DNA of 41,696 bases, taken from the NCBI GenBank assembly GCA_024403435.1, contig JAKSRV010000005.1, forward strand, positions 1-41,696, read 5' to 3'. This document shows, in pieces, positions 7,599 to 15,610 of this stretch. Source of the stretch: Lachnospiraceae bacterium. Its GTDB lineage: Bacteria; Bacillota; Clostridia; Lachnospirales; Lachnospiraceae. The position numbers were made by a program, and so were the translations under genes. The notes under the pieces are model-generated. The model worked only from the letters and a program-made list of their open reading frames with translations. It searched no databases and had not been told where the DNA came from. Each line of letters opens with the position of its first letter. Within the stretch, counting starts at the first letter, position 1.

Positions 7599-8261
7599 TT
7601 ACGCTCTGCTCCTGGCTTCATTTTCTCTAATCTTCTCCAGCTCCATAATCTCATCGTTGAGCTTGAGCATTCTGTCGTCCAAATCAGATACCATACGTGC
7701 GCATTCTACGAGTTCGGCACTGATGTGCGCCGGAGCTTCGCCTTCGAACTTGTAATTAATCTTGTGCTCGAGGCTTGCCCAGAAATCCATTGCAACCGTT
7801 CTGATCTGAATCTCAACCTTGGTATCAACCTTTCTGTTTGAAAGATATACCGGAACCGTGATTATCATATGATAACTCTTGTAACCGCTCACCTTAGGAA
7901 ATGTAATGTAATCCTTGACGGTAAGTACGCTGATGTCCTTCTGATGCTCGATCATATCAGCTATACGATAAATATCCGATGTGAAAGAACATATAATTCT
8001 GATACCTGCGATATCATCAACATGATTAACCATATTTTCAATGGTTGAATCAAGTCCTTTTCTCTTCAGCTTCTTAACAATACTCTCCGGACTCTTAATA
8101 CGTGCCTTGACGTGCTCAATAGGATTATATCTGTGTACATGACGGAATTCCTCGTTTAGGATTTCCATCTTGGTTTCCATCTGTTTTAATGCGGCATTGT
8201 ACAACAGGTTAACCTCCTGCCAGGTCTCAATGCCATCGTTCTCGTTATTAATCCATTCCAT
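7599..8261 (-). CDS. relQ: Small alarmone synthetase, GTP pyrophosphokinase (RelQ/YjbM type)
   Basis: 220-aa single-domain (p)ppGpp synthetase. It transfers pyrophosphate from ATP to GDP or GTP. The RelA/SpoT synthetase motifs are present: PIEHVKARIKSPESIVKKL, HVDDIAGIRIICSF, GYKSYHMIITVPV and VEIQIRTVAMDFWASLEHK. There is no hydrolase, TGS or ACT domain, and the length fits the RelQ group. The RNA just upstream of the start folds into TTCCGC/GCGGAA (near 8270-8290) and the ribosome binding site next to the ATG is weak, so translation may be limited. It is divergent from the small protein gene at 8436. Confidence 0.92.
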   Translation of the reverse strand: MEWINNENDGIETWQEVNLLYNAALKQMETKMEILNEEFRHVHRYNPIEHVKARIKSPESIVKKLKRKGLDSTIENMVNHVDDIAGIRIICSFTSDIYRIADMIEHQKDISVLTVKDYITFPKVSGYKSYHMIITVPVYLSNRKVDTKVEIQIRTVAMDFWASLEHKINYKFEGEAPAHISAELVECARMVSDLDDRMLKLNDEIMELEKIRENEARSRA

Positions 8262-8318
8262 ACAACTCTAAACTTTCCGCCCCTCGCGGAATCCTTTCCG
8301 AAACAACCTATAAGTCTA

Positions 8319-8346
8319 TTGAAACTTTGCCCCTTTTAGATATAAT
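8319..8346 (+). promoter_or_regulatory. Promoter for the 87-aa protein gene
   Basis: TTGAAA (8319-8324), 16-bp spacer, TATAAT (8341-8346), plus strand. Predicted start near 8353 gives an 80-nt leader ending in GGAGGT before the ATG at 8436. Confidence 0.75.
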
Positions 8347-8347
8347 C

Positions 8348-8356
8348 ATTATAGCA
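8348..8356 (-). promoter_or_regulatory. Extended -10 promoter for the alarmone synthetase gene
   Basis: TGCTATAAT on the minus strand (8356-8348) is a consensus extended -10 element; a -35 candidate (TGTTCA) lies 17 bp upstream. It is interleaved with the divergent plus-strand promoter at 8341-8346, so polymerases on the two strands compete for the same DNA. Confidence 0.55.
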
Positions 8357-8435
8357 TAATTTTGGCTTTGTGAACACTTTTAACAAAAAATTCACTCTTT
8401 CCAAAACTTTTTTGTATATATTTTCGGAGGTATGT

Positions 8436-8699
8436 ATGCGTATCTGGGCCAGACAGTTTAAGGACACACATATGCTTAAGGACAGTCTCATTGTCGACAA
8501 CAGTAATGAAACCAGGACTCACAAGGTTTTCAATGCTTTGGAAAAAGTCTGCCAAGAGATGGATTTGGCTCAGCCCGTTTGGTTGGACAGAAATGTCAAA
8601 GACTTCAAACGTTCGGGCAAGGTTAGATTTTTTAAGGATTCCTTTATAGAAGAAATCCCCTTCGACTATCTGGAATTCCAAATAATCGAAGAGGATTAA
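8436..8699 (+). CDS. Conserved hypothetical small protein (MRIWARQFKD family)
   Basis: 87-aa protein of unknown function, the first of only two plus-strand genes. Start at ATG 8436 is set by GGAGGT four bases upstream; a longer in-frame start at 8370 has no ribosome binding site. It reads MRIWARQFKDTHMLKDSLIV at the start, is rich in charged residues, and has no signal peptide or membrane helix. It has its own promoter (8319-8346) and terminator (8732-8762), so it is a monocistronic unit. I recall similar short proteins in Lachnospiraceae without known function. The opposite strand is open over the same region but lacks a ribosome binding site. Confidence 0.75.
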   Translation: MRIWARQFKDTHMLKDSLIVDNSNETRTHKVFNALEKVCQEMDLAQPVWLDRNVKDFKRSGKVRFFKDSFIEEIPFDYLEFQIIEED

Positions 8700-8731
8700 T
8701 CCATTTACATATTGATACATATGTATTATCT

Positions 8732-8762
8732 ACCTAATGAAGCAATTTCATTAGGTTTTTTT
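8732..8762 (+). terminator. Intrinsic terminator after the 87-aa protein gene
   Basis: Ten-bp stem ACCTAATGAA (8732-8741) and TTCATTAGGT (8747-8756), followed by a run of T. Confidence 0.88.
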
Positions 8763-8777
8763 ATATGATTTTTTTGA

Positions 8778-9797
8778 CTAATTCTCATATCCGTTGGGAT
8801 TATTCTTCTGCCAACGCCAAGAATCTTCGCACATTTCTTTGATTCCGTACTTTGCTTCCCAGCCAAGCTCCTTCTTTGCAAGACTTGCATCTGAGTAGCA
8901 GGTTGCGATATCGCCGGGGCGACGCGCCTGAATCTCATAAGGAATCTTCACTCCGTTAGCTTCCTCAAAATTCTTTACAATATCAAGAACACTGTATCCG
9001 TGGCCGGTTCCGAGGTTATAAATCTTAAGACCTGCCTTTTCCTCAATCTTCTTAATAGCCTTAACATGACCATCGGCAAGATCCACAACGTGGATATAAT
9101 CTCGCACGCCGGTTCCGTCGGGAGTGTCATAGTCATTACCGAATACTCCGAGATGATCTCTCTTACCTACAGCAACCTGAGTGATATAAGGCATCAAATT
9201 GTTGGGGATACCGTTGGGATTCTCACCCATGGTTCCTGACTTGTGTGCTCCGATAGGATTGAAGTAACGAAGCAAAATAACATTCCACTCATTGTCAGCC
9301 TTCTGAATATCCGAAAGAATCTGCTCAAGCATTGACTTGGTCCAACCGTAAGGATTGGTGCACTGACCCTTAGGGCATTCCTCAGTGATGGGAATCATAG
9401 CAGGATCACCGTATACTGTAGCACTTGATGAGAAAATGATGTTCTTGCAGTTGTGCTTACGCATTACATCTACCAAAGTAAGAGTACCTGCGATATTGTT
9501 CTCATAATACTCCCAAGGCTTTGCAACAGATTCGCCTACAGCCTTCAGGCCTGCGAAATGAATAACTGCGCTGATGTCTTCCTTACCGAACACCTCTTCA
9601 AGAGCTGCGCGATCAAGAATGTCTGCCTTGTAGAAAGGAACCTTCTTGCCTGTGATAGCTTCTACTCTCTCCAATGACTTCTCGCTTGAATTGCTGAGAT
9701 TGTCGAGTACCACTACATCATAGCCTGCATTCTGAAGCTCTACCACTGTATGGCTTCCGATATATCCGGCACCGCCGGTAACCAAAATACTGCTCAT
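8778..9797 (-). CDS. galE: UDP-glucose 4-epimerase
   Basis: 339-aa extended short-chain dehydrogenase that interconverts UDP-glucose and UDP-galactose with bound NAD. It shows the nucleotide-binding motif [11 protein letters not shown] (residues about 7-17), the catalytic SSSATVYG serine/threonine region, the YxxxK pair in NPYGWTKSM, and GalE-specific [13 protein letters not shown] and [14 protein letters not shown]. Full length. GAGGTGATTT precedes the ATG. The next gene upstream is a UDP-sugar pyrophosphorylase, so the two likely form a UDP-hexose supply unit. Confidence 0.97.
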   Translation of the reverse strand: MSSILVTGGAGYIGSHTVVELQNAGYDVVVLDNLSNSSEKSLERVEAITGKKVPFYKADILDRAALEEVFGKEDISAVIHFAGLKAVGESVAKPWEYYENNIAGTLTLVDVMRKHNCKNIIFSSSATVYGDPAMIPITEECPKGQCTNPYGWTKSMLEQILSDIQKADNEWNVILLRYFNPIGAHKSGTMGENPNGIPNNLMPYITQVAVGKRDHLGVFGNDYDTPDGTGVRDYIHVVDLADGHVKAIKKIEEKAGLKIYNLGTGHGYSVLDIVKNFEEANGVKIPYEIQARRPGDIATCYSDASLAKKELGWEAKYGIKEMCEDSWRWQKNNPNGYEN

Positions 9798-9876
9798 AAA
9801 TCACCTCGTATTTGAAATCTTTTTTTGAAATCTATTTTGCTATTATTTGAAATACATTTTACTTTCAAAATTTATA

Positions 9877-11103
9877 TTACAGAACAACACCGTTCTTCTT
9901 CAAAAGTTCTCTTGCGCTCTCTACAGAATCAACACCGGTAGGATTCTTGATAGGTGCAAATTCCTTCTCACGTACAACCTCAAAAGGAAGGCAGCTTGAC
10001 ATCTGGTGAATCATATCGAGTACCAGGTTCTCAAACTTATATCCGTTGGGCTTCTCAGGCTTTACAAGCTCACCGTTGTCATTGAGGTAAGGAATCTTTT
10101 TCTCTACGATATGAAGAGGAAGCTCTTCCTTTACGATACGCTCAAGCTCATTAATCTCAAACAGATAGTTGAGGATAACTCCGAAATTGTATGCAGGCTC
10201 ACCCTTCTCTGTCTTAGCATTCATCAGCTCGTCAGTAAGCTCATAGTACTCTACGATTGAAGGTCTGCCATCCTCAAGACACATTACGCCAACCTTCTCA
10301 TCAGGAGCATTCTTTCTTACAACCTTGGCACCTACGAAGCACTTCTTGGCAATGGTAGCACCTACGAATACAGGATCTGCAATTCTCTGGCATACATTGT
10401 CTACAGCAAAAATATTGAACCATTCGATTCCGTTTTCACGTACCAAGTCCATAAGTCCTGCTCTCATCAAAGAGATAAACCATCCGCCGTTACCGTTGGG
10501 TGAAGTAGCCATGTGGCTCTTGCTCTCAAGATAAATCTTACCCTCATAATCGGTAGCTGCTGCCATCTCCTGCTTGAAGAAGTGGATGTACTCCTCCTTG
10601 TATCCGAAGAAATTTTTCTCCTTAAGGAAATTGATGGTAACATCATTATTCTTGTCACTGGTCATGATGAACAGATGAAAATATGTACCGGCTTCATTCA
10701 CAACATCCATCATATTGTTAATAAGACACTCAAAAATATAAAGCTCTCTGGTGATTCCGACATTGTACATTCCCTTGGGATTGTCCGAACCAAGTCTGGT
10801 ACCCATTCCGCCGGCGAGAAGCACTGCTGCCACCTTGCCTGCCTTGATAGCGTCAATACCGATGCTTCTGTATTCCTTCTCATTGGCTGCAATCTCATCA
10901 AGATCCATGCAGGGAATAGGTGAGATAACGCCCTTCTTGGGAAGACTGTCGGGATTCATTGCCGCTGCCAAAATGCTCATGTCGGTAGCATCAATCTGCT
11001 CGAGAAGCTCTGCCTGCTCCTGAGCGCTCAATTCGTCATAATACTTAAGGACATGCGACTGTCCATACTTTTCCAGCTTAGCCTTTGCTGCTTCAAGTGT
11101 CAT
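9877..11103 (-). CDS. UDPGP-family UDP-sugar (UDP-N-acetylhexosamine/glucose) pyrophosphorylase
   Basis: 408-aa nucleotidyltransferase that makes a UDP-sugar from UTP and a sugar 1-phosphate. The signature LAGGMGTRLGSDNPKGMYNV is near residue 95, followed by KNNDVTINFLKEKNFFG-type and PNGNGGWF regions typical of the UAP1/QRI1 branch rather than the GalU branch. The exact sugar (GlcNAc, GalNAc or glucose) cannot be fixed from sequence. It lies upstream of galE in the same direction with a 79-bp spacer holding three TTTGAAAT copies. Confidence 0.88.
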   Translation of the reverse strand: MTLEAAKAKLEKYGQSHVLKYYDELSAQEQAELLEQIDATDMSILAAAMNPDSLPKKGVISPIPCMDLDEIAANEKEYRSIGIDAIKAGKVAAVLLAGGMGTRLGSDNPKGMYNVGITRELYIFECLINNMMDVVNEAGTYFHLFIMTSDKNNDVTINFLKEKNFFGYKEEYIHFFKQEMAAATDYEGKIYLESKSHMATSPNGNGGWFISLMRAGLMDLVRENGIEWFNIFAVDNVCQRIADPVFVGATIAKKCFVGAKVVRKNAPDEKVGVMCLEDGRPSIVEYYELTDELMNAKTEKGEPAYNFGVILNYLFEINELERIVKEELPLHIVEKKIPYLNDNGELVKPEKPNGYKFENLVLDMIHQMSSCLPFEVVREKEFAPIKNPTGVDSVESARELLKKNGVVL

Positions 11104-11305
11104 AATATCTTCTAATCCTTTCGCATAATCATATTTTGCATTTATGCATCATAAAAATAATAGCACCTTATTTTGCAACGGTATGCATTTTCCGTGCTAC
11201 ATATATACCATATATTGCGTTCTTACATTTATCAACTTAAGTTTCCTTAAGAAATCCGATAACCGGGACCTCATACAAGGTAATCAAGCCTCATTTAATC
11301 CTAAT
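11104..11305 (-). other. Spacer between trpF and the UDP-sugar pyrophosphorylase gene
   Basis: A promoter for the pyrophosphorylase gene is likely here: TTGATA followed 22 bp later by TGGTATATA-type -10 sequence (about 11200-11235, minus strand). A weak AGCCTC inverted repeat lies near 11288-11320 after the trpF stop. Nothing else was recognised. Confidence 0.3.
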
Positions 11306-11935
11306 TCAAGACAATCGAGCCTCGCTCACGAATCTGTATATCTTCTCTTCAGACTTGCCGGTGCCGTCCTCATTTTCCACTCCCGATGAAGTATCAGCCC
11401 CCTTAAAGCCGGTGCTTCGAAGTGCCTCGGCCACATTGTCGGGCCCCAAGCCTCCTGCCAACAGTACAAATTTACCCGCGCTTTCCGCTGTCTGAATCTC
11501 TCCGCGCACACTTTCCAATACTGAATAGTCAAATCCCTTGCCACTGCCGGGGTCGTTTGCATCGAACACAAATCCCGCAACCTTATCATGCTCGGCAAAG
11601 CGCTTGATGTCGCTTACATCCTTCACATTGAAAGCCTTGATTACCGGAATGTTTATCCCTGCGAGCTGCTCATCGCTCAACCGGCCGTGATACTGCAGGT
11701 AATCAAATCCCGCCGCCTCAATCTCCGCAATCTGCTCATCGGTGGGAGTCACAGTCACCGCCACAGTCTTTACTGTTTTACACTTGCCGAACTCCGCAAT
11801 CAGTTCCTTTGCCGTTTCAATCATTATATTTCTCTTACTCTTCGGGAAAAACACAACCATTCCGGCAAAATCAGCTCCTGACTTTGCCACCCATCCTGCT
11901 TCAGTTGTATTCTTCAATCCGCATATTTTTACCAT
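11306..11935 (-). CDS. trpF: Phosphoribosylanthranilate isomerase
   Basis: 209-aa TIM-barrel enzyme for step three of tryptophan synthesis. It has the N-terminal VKICGL with catalytic C5, the catalytic Asp in GFVFDAND (about residue 125), and the phosphate-binding ends LLAGGLGPDNV and GADTSSGVE. It is alone here, not in a trp operon, so the other trp genes must lie elsewhere. AAGGA sits 6-7 nt before the ATG. Its leader contains a pentanucleotide repeat tract (see 11984-12038) and a short upstream reading frame. Confidence 0.95.
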   Translation of the reverse strand: MVKICGLKNTTEAGWVAKSGADFAGMVVFFPKSKRNIMIETAKELIAEFGKCKTVKTVAVTVTPTDEQIAEIEAAGFDYLQYHGRLSDEQLAGINIPVIKAFNVKDVSDIKRFAEHDKVAGFVFDANDPGSGKGFDYSVLESVRGEIQTAESAGKFVLLAGGLGPDNVAEALRSTGFKGADTSSGVENEDGTGKSEEKIYRFVSEARLS

Positions 11936-11983
11936 AGCTTATCCTTATTCCGTCATGTGCCCGGACACCGCACCATATCGCGC

Positions 11984-12038
11984 CACATCACATCACATCA
12001 CATCACATCACATCACATCACATCACATCACATCACAT
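11984..12038 (-). repeat. Pentanucleotide repeat (ATGTG)11 in the trpF leader
   Basis: Eleven perfect tandem copies of CACAT on the plus strand, ATGTG in the direction of trpF transcription. The tract begins at the predicted transcription start (about 12040) and ends 48 bp before the trpF ATG. Every ATG except the last is directly followed by TGA; the last opens an 11-codon frame that stops about 20 nt upstream of trpF. Confidence 0.97.
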
Positions 12039-12046
12039 AATAGTTA

Positions 12047-12075
12047 ATTATATCATAAAAAGCGGCAAAACCGAA
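12047..12075 (-). promoter_or_regulatory. Promoter for trpF
   Basis: TTCGGT (12075-12070), 17-bp spacer, TATAAT (12052-12047) on the minus strand. The -35 element overlaps the terminator stem of the preceding LysR gene. Confidence 0.6.
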
Positions 12076-12095
12076 TTTCTTCGATTCTGCCGCTT
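12055..12095 (-). terminator. Intrinsic terminator of the LysR regulator gene
   Basis: Fourteen-bp stem (two G-U pairs) between 12060-12073 and 12082-12095, followed on the minus strand by a T-rich run. Confidence 0.85.
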
Positions 12096-12100
12096 CGCTT

Positions 12101-13012
12101 TTATTTAAGAACATTATCCTTGTATTTTTCCACTTCTTCGATATACATCTGTCCGATAGCCGAAAGAGGTACACCTTTGCGCTTAATGTATCCGATAGTC
12201 ATCAGATCATCGCAATCAAGTCTTACCGCCACGAAGTCATCACCGTTCAAATCCTCGCAGATGATGCCCGAACATAATGTAAATCCATCCATTCCGACGA
12301 ACAGATTGAGCAGTGTTGCTCTGTCACTCGCGTGAATTATTTTCTTGTAATCATATGTACTGAAAAGCTCCTCCGCATAGTAGAAGGAATTGTTGTCGCC
12401 CTGGTCAAATGCAAGGCAAGGATACTCCGAAAGCTCCTCGAGAGTTACTCTTTCTTTTCCTGCAAGCGGATGCTTCTTGGTGATGTATGCATATATATGG
12501 CAGTCAAAAAGCTTGTGGAACGAGAGATCGTTTTCCACAAAAATCTTGCGAAGCACCTGCTCGTTAAAATCATTCAAATAAAGGATTCCAACCTCGCTCT
12601 TGAAGTTTTTAACATTCTGGATGACCTCACTCGTTCTGGTCTCATGCACCGAAAAATCATAATCATCCAAACCAAACTTCTTGGCAACCTCAATGAAGGC
12701 ATTTACCGCAAAAGTGTAGTGCTGCATTGATACACTAAAACGCTTCTTGGTCTCACTCTTGCTGATATATCTCGCCTCTACCAGCTCGTACTGCTCTACC
12801 ACCTGTCTGGCATAACCAAGGAATTCTTTTCCCTCCGGAGTGACTGTGATACCTCTGTTGGTTCTGATAAAAATATCCATTCCAATTTCGGCCTCAAGCT
12901 CGTGAATCGCAGCTGAAAGACTGGGCTGAGATATAAAAAGATTTCTCGCCGCTTCATTCATTGATGTTGAGTTTGCTACTTCGATTACATATCTTAACTG
13001 GTTGAGTGTCAT
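12101..13012 (-). CDS. LysR-family transcriptional regulator, likely of sulfur amino acid genes
   Basis: 303-aa LysR-type regulator: N-terminal winged helix (MTLNQLRYVIEVANSTSMNEAA, ISQPSLSAAIHELE, TNRGITVTPEGKEF) and a C-terminal effector-binding domain of normal length. It is directly downstream of cysK and the O-acetylhomoserine sulfhydrylase gene on the same strand, so control of cysteine/methionine synthesis is a reasonable inference. CTATAG repeats at the promoter of the sulfhydrylase gene (15610-15650) are candidate targets. A terminator sits between cysK and this gene, so it may have its own promoter. Confidence 0.88.
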   Translation of the reverse strand: MTLNQLRYVIEVANSTSMNEAARNLFISQPSLSAAIHELEAEIGMDIFIRTNRGITVTPEGKEFLGYARQVVEQYELVEARYISKSETKKRFSVSMQHYTFAVNAFIEVAKKFGLDDYDFSVHETRTSEVIQNVKNFKSEVGILYLNDFNEQVLRKIFVENDLSFHKLFDCHIYAYITKKHPLAGKERVTLEELSEYPCLAFDQGDNNSFYYAEELFSTYDYKKIIHASDRATLLNLFVGMDGFTLCSGIICEDLNGDDFVAVRLDCDDLMTIGYIKRKGVPLSAIGQMYIEEVEKYKDNVLK

Positions 13013-13041
13013 AAATCACCTTTTCTATACTCATAATACTG

Positions 13042-13075
13042 AAAAAGGCATGGCAGTTATTGTTTCTGCCATGCC
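13042..13075 (-). terminator. Intrinsic terminator after cysK
   Basis: Ten-bp perfect stem GGCATGGCAG (13047-13056) and CTGCCATGCC (13066-13075), followed on the minus strand by five T residues. Confidence 0.88.
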
Positions 13076-13085
13076 CTAAAATTAC

Positions 13086-14021
13086 TTAGCTCTGGAAGAG
13101 TGCTGTTGAGAGATATCTGTCTCCCGAATCGGGAAGAAGTGCAACAATCACCTTGCCCATGTTCTCGGGACGCTTAGCAAGAATACTTGCAGCCTTGAGA
13201 GCGGCACCTGAAGAAATACCTACAAGTACGCCTTCTGCCTTACCGAAAGCAGCACCTTCTGCAAATGCATCTTCATTCTCGATAGCGATTACTTCATCAT
13301 AAATCTTGGTATTAAGTGTAGCGGGTACAAATCCTGCTCCGATACCCTGAATCTTATGAGGTCCTGCCTCACCCTTTGAAAGTACAGGGCTGGTAGCGGG
13401 CTCAACTGCTACGATTTTTACATTGGGGTTCTGTGACTTGAGATACTCACCAACACCGCTTACGGTTCCGCCTGTACCTACACCTGCTACAAAAATATCA
13501 ACCTTACCGTCGGTCTGTGCCCAGATTTCAGGTCCTGTGGTTGCCTTATGTGCTGCAGGGTTTGCAGGATTGTCAAACTGTCCGAGGATTACCGCACCGG
13601 GGATAGAATCTCTGAGTTCCTCAGCCTTGGCAATAGCACCCTTCATTCCCTTTGCGCCCTCAGTAAGAACAATCTCTGCGCCGTATGCCTTGAGGAAGGT
13701 TCTGCGCTCAACGCTCATGGTCTCGGGAAGAGTAAGGATTGCTTTGTAACCCTTAGCTGCTGCCACTGATGCAAGTCCGATACCAGTGTTACCACTGGTA
13801 GGCTCAATGATGGTTGCTCCGGGCTTGAGAATTCCCTTAGCCTCTGCATCCTCGATCATTGCAAGTGCTACTCTATCCTTAACAGATCCTGCGGGATTGA
13901 GATACTCAAGCTTTACAAGAATTGTTGCATCTGTTACTTCAGCCTTAGCTGCATATTTTGAAGCCTCAAGAAGAGGTGTATTTCCTATAAGTTCTGCTGC
14001 GCTCTTTTTAATATCACTCAT
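13086..14021 (-). CDS. cysK: Cysteine synthase A (O-acetylserine sulfhydrylase)
   Basis: 311-aa PLP enzyme that makes cysteine from O-acetylserine and sulfide. The PLP lysine is K48 in NPAGSVKDR; the substrate loop PTSGNTGIGLA and the phosphate-binding GVGTGGTVSGVG are intact. ATG at 14021 (MSDIKKSAAELIGNTPL) is 8 nt after GGAGG; the upstream ATG at 14036 lies across that site. It has its own promoter with an operator-like repeat and a strong terminator, so it is at least partly independent of the upstream sulfhydrylase gene. Confidence 0.97.
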   Translation of the reverse strand: MSDIKKSAAELIGNTPLLEASKYAAKAEVTDATILVKLEYLNPAGSVKDRVALAMIEDAEAKGILKPGATIIEPTSGNTGIGLASVAAAKGYKAILTLPETMSVERRTFLKAYGAEIVLTEGAKGMKGAIAKAEELRDSIPGAVILGQFDNPANPAAHKATTGPEIWAQTDGKVDIFVAGVGTGGTVSGVGEYLKSQNPNVKIVAVEPATSPVLSKGEAGPHKIQGIGAGFVPATLNTKIYDEVIAIENEDAFAEGAAFGKAEGVLVGISSGAALKAASILAKRPENMGKVIVALLPDSGDRYLSTALFQS

Positions 14022-14043
14022 TTTAATATCCTCCATAGTTCTG

Positions 14044-14078
14044 CCAAACTAATTACCGATTGGTTTGGTAGGTATTAA
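14044..14078. promoter_or_regulatory. Operator-like repeat at the cysK start site
   Basis: CCAAAC (14044-14049) and GTTTGG (14063-14068) form a palindrome with a 13-bp spacer, overlapped by a TACC/GGTA repeat (to about 14078). Its position over and just after the predicted start suits a repressor. Rrf2-type regulators such as CymR control cysK in other Firmicutes; assignment here is inference. Confidence 0.45.
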
Positions 14079-14079
14079 C

Positions 14080-14108
14080 ATTTTAGTATTATTTTATCAT
14101 AATTTCAA
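14080..14108 (-). promoter_or_regulatory. Promoter for cysK
   Basis: TTGAAA (14108-14103), 17-bp spacer, TAAAAT (14085-14080), minus strand. Predicted start near 14073. Confidence 0.7.
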
Positions 14109-14145
14109 TGCCAAATTAATCATTCCCTGTTTGGTCTTCACCTGT

Positions 14146-15456
14146 TCACTCAGCGATTGCCTTGAATGCCTCATCAAGATCCTCAATGATATCTGCGATA
14201 TTCTCGGTACCGATTGAAAGTCTGATGGTATTGGGCTTGATACCCTGATCAAGAAGCTCTGCCTCGTTGCACTCTGAGTGAGTGGTTGATGCGGGATGGA
14301 TAGCCAGTGACTTTACATCCGCAACGTTTGCAAGGAGTGAGAAAATCTCCAGATTATCAATGAACTGCTGAGCCTTCTCTGCACCGCCCTTGATTTCAAA
14401 GGTAAAGATTGATCCGCCGCCGTTGGGGAAGTACTTAGCATAGAGCTCCTTCTGAGTAGCATCTGTAGTGATTGAAGGATGATTTACCTTCTCTACAAGA
14501 GGCTGATTCTTGAGGTACTCTACAACCTTGAGTGCATTTTCCACATGTCTCTCTACTCTGAGTGAGAGTGTCTCAAGTCCCTGAAGGAAAATAAATGCAT
14601 GGATAGGTGAAAGTGTAGCTCCTTCATCACGAAGAAGAATTGCTCTGATGTAGGTAGCAAATGCTGCGGGAGCTGCATCTTTTGCAAAGCTTACACCGTG
14701 ATAAGATACATTGGGCTCTACCAACCAGGGGAACTTACCTGATCCAATCCAGTCGAACTTACCGGAATCAACGATTACACCACCGATTGTGGTTCCGTGA
14801 CCACCGATGAACTTGGTTGCTGAATGGATAACGATATCTGCGCCGTACTCGATAGGTCTCACGAGATAAGGAGTCGCAAATGTGTTATCAACGATAAGAG
14901 GAATCTTGTGTGCGTGTGCAATCTTTGCAATCTTTTCGATATCTACTACTTCTGAATTAGGATTTCCAAGGGTTTCAATTTCGATTGCCTTGGTGTTTTC
15001 CTTGATAGCTGCTTCAATGCCTTCATAATCAAAAGGACTTACAAAAGTAGTCTCAATTCCATAATCGGGAAGAGTGTGTGCGAGGAGATTGTAGGTTCCG
15101 CCGTAGATATTCTTGGCTGCTACGATGTGATCTCCCGCATGAGCTACTGCTCTGAATGCATATGCAAGAGCTGCTGCTCCGGATGCAACTCCGAGTGCTG
15201 CTGCGCCGCCCTCAAGTGCTGCTATTCTCTGTTCAAATACTCCCTGAGTGGGATTGGTAAGTCTTCCGTAAATGTTACCTGCATCTCTGAGTCCGAAACG
15301 ATCGGCTGCATGCTGACTGTTGTGGAATACATATGAGCTGGTAAGGTAAATCGGAACCGCTCTTGCGTCGGTAACGGGATCGGCCTGCTCCTGTCCTATG
15401 TGAAGCTGCTTGGTTTCAAATCTTAATTCTCTCTCTGCTCTGGTCTTCTTACTCAT
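14146..15456 (-). CDS. metY: O-acetylhomoserine sulfhydrylase (MetY-type)
   Basis: 436-aa Cys/Met-metabolism PLP enzyme that makes homocysteine from O-acetylhomoserine and sulfide. Supporting residues: the PLP-phosphate GASGAAALAYA-like region (ASGAAALAYAF), YGRLTNPT, DNTFATPYL, and the PLP lysine K215 in HSATKFIGGHG. The length (about 430 aa) and the N-terminal ETKQLHIGQEQAD fit MetY better than cystathionine gamma-synthase (about 380 aa). GGAGGAAGAAAAT precedes the ATG. It heads the sulfur gene group; a promoter with regulator-like boxes lies upstream. Confidence 0.93.
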   Translation of the reverse strand: MSKKTRAERELRFETKQLHIGQEQADPVTDARAVPIYLTSSYVFHNSQHAADRFGLRDAGNIYGRLTNPTQGVFEQRIAALEGGAAALGVASGAAALAYAFRAVAHAGDHIVAAKNIYGGTYNLLAHTLPDYGIETTFVSPFDYEGIEAAIKENTKAIEIETLGNPNSEVVDIEKIAKIAHAHKIPLIVDNTFATPYLVRPIEYGADIVIHSATKFIGGHGTTIGGVIVDSGKFDWIGSGKFPWLVEPNVSYHGVSFAKDAAPAAFATYIRAILLRDEGATLSPIHAFIFLQGLETLSLRVERHVENALKVVEYLKNQPLVEKVNHPSITTDATQKELYAKYFPNGGGSIFTFEIKGGAEKAQQFIDNLEIFSLLANVADVKSLAIHPASTTHSECNEAELLDQGIKPNTIRLSIGTENIADIIEDLDEAFKAIAE

Positions 15457-15581
15457 ATTTTCTTCCTCCGTATATCTCTAAATTTGTTTACTGTTATAGC
15501 TCTGTGTTGCGATTCATATTTTGTTATCGTTTTTATGTATCGCTGTTCTTTACAATCGTTATGTTACCACCATGCATCGTT

Positions 15582-15610
15582 ATTGTATAATACGCCGTTT
15601 TTATTGTCAG
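15582..15610 (-). promoter_or_regulatory. Promoter for the sulfhydrylase (metY-type) gene
   Basis: CTGACA (15610-15605), 17-bp spacer, TACAAT (15587-15582), minus strand. The predicted leader is about 118 nt and contains several CGAT-containing short repeats but no riboswitch that I recognise. Confidence 0.65.

Noticed and set aside
8349..8720. 123-aa minus-strand reading frame opposite the small 87-aa gene
   Set aside because: No ribosome binding site or promoter fits it, while the plus-strand frame has GGAGGT, a consensus promoter and a terminator. Its resemblance at the end comes from the palindrome at 8661-8690.
11984..12038. Possible CRISPR-like or direct repeat array
   Set aside because: The unit is 5 bp with no spacers; it is a simple pentanucleotide tract.
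14044..14068. Transposon end or integration scar at the cysK promoter
   Set aside because: The repeat is short, centred on the start site and shared with another promoter region, which fits an operator better.
15457..15574. Possible riboswitch (SAM or T-box) in the leader of the sulfhydrylase gene
   Set aside because: No T-box bulge, specifier stem, SAM-I core or terminator was found; only short scattered repeats.
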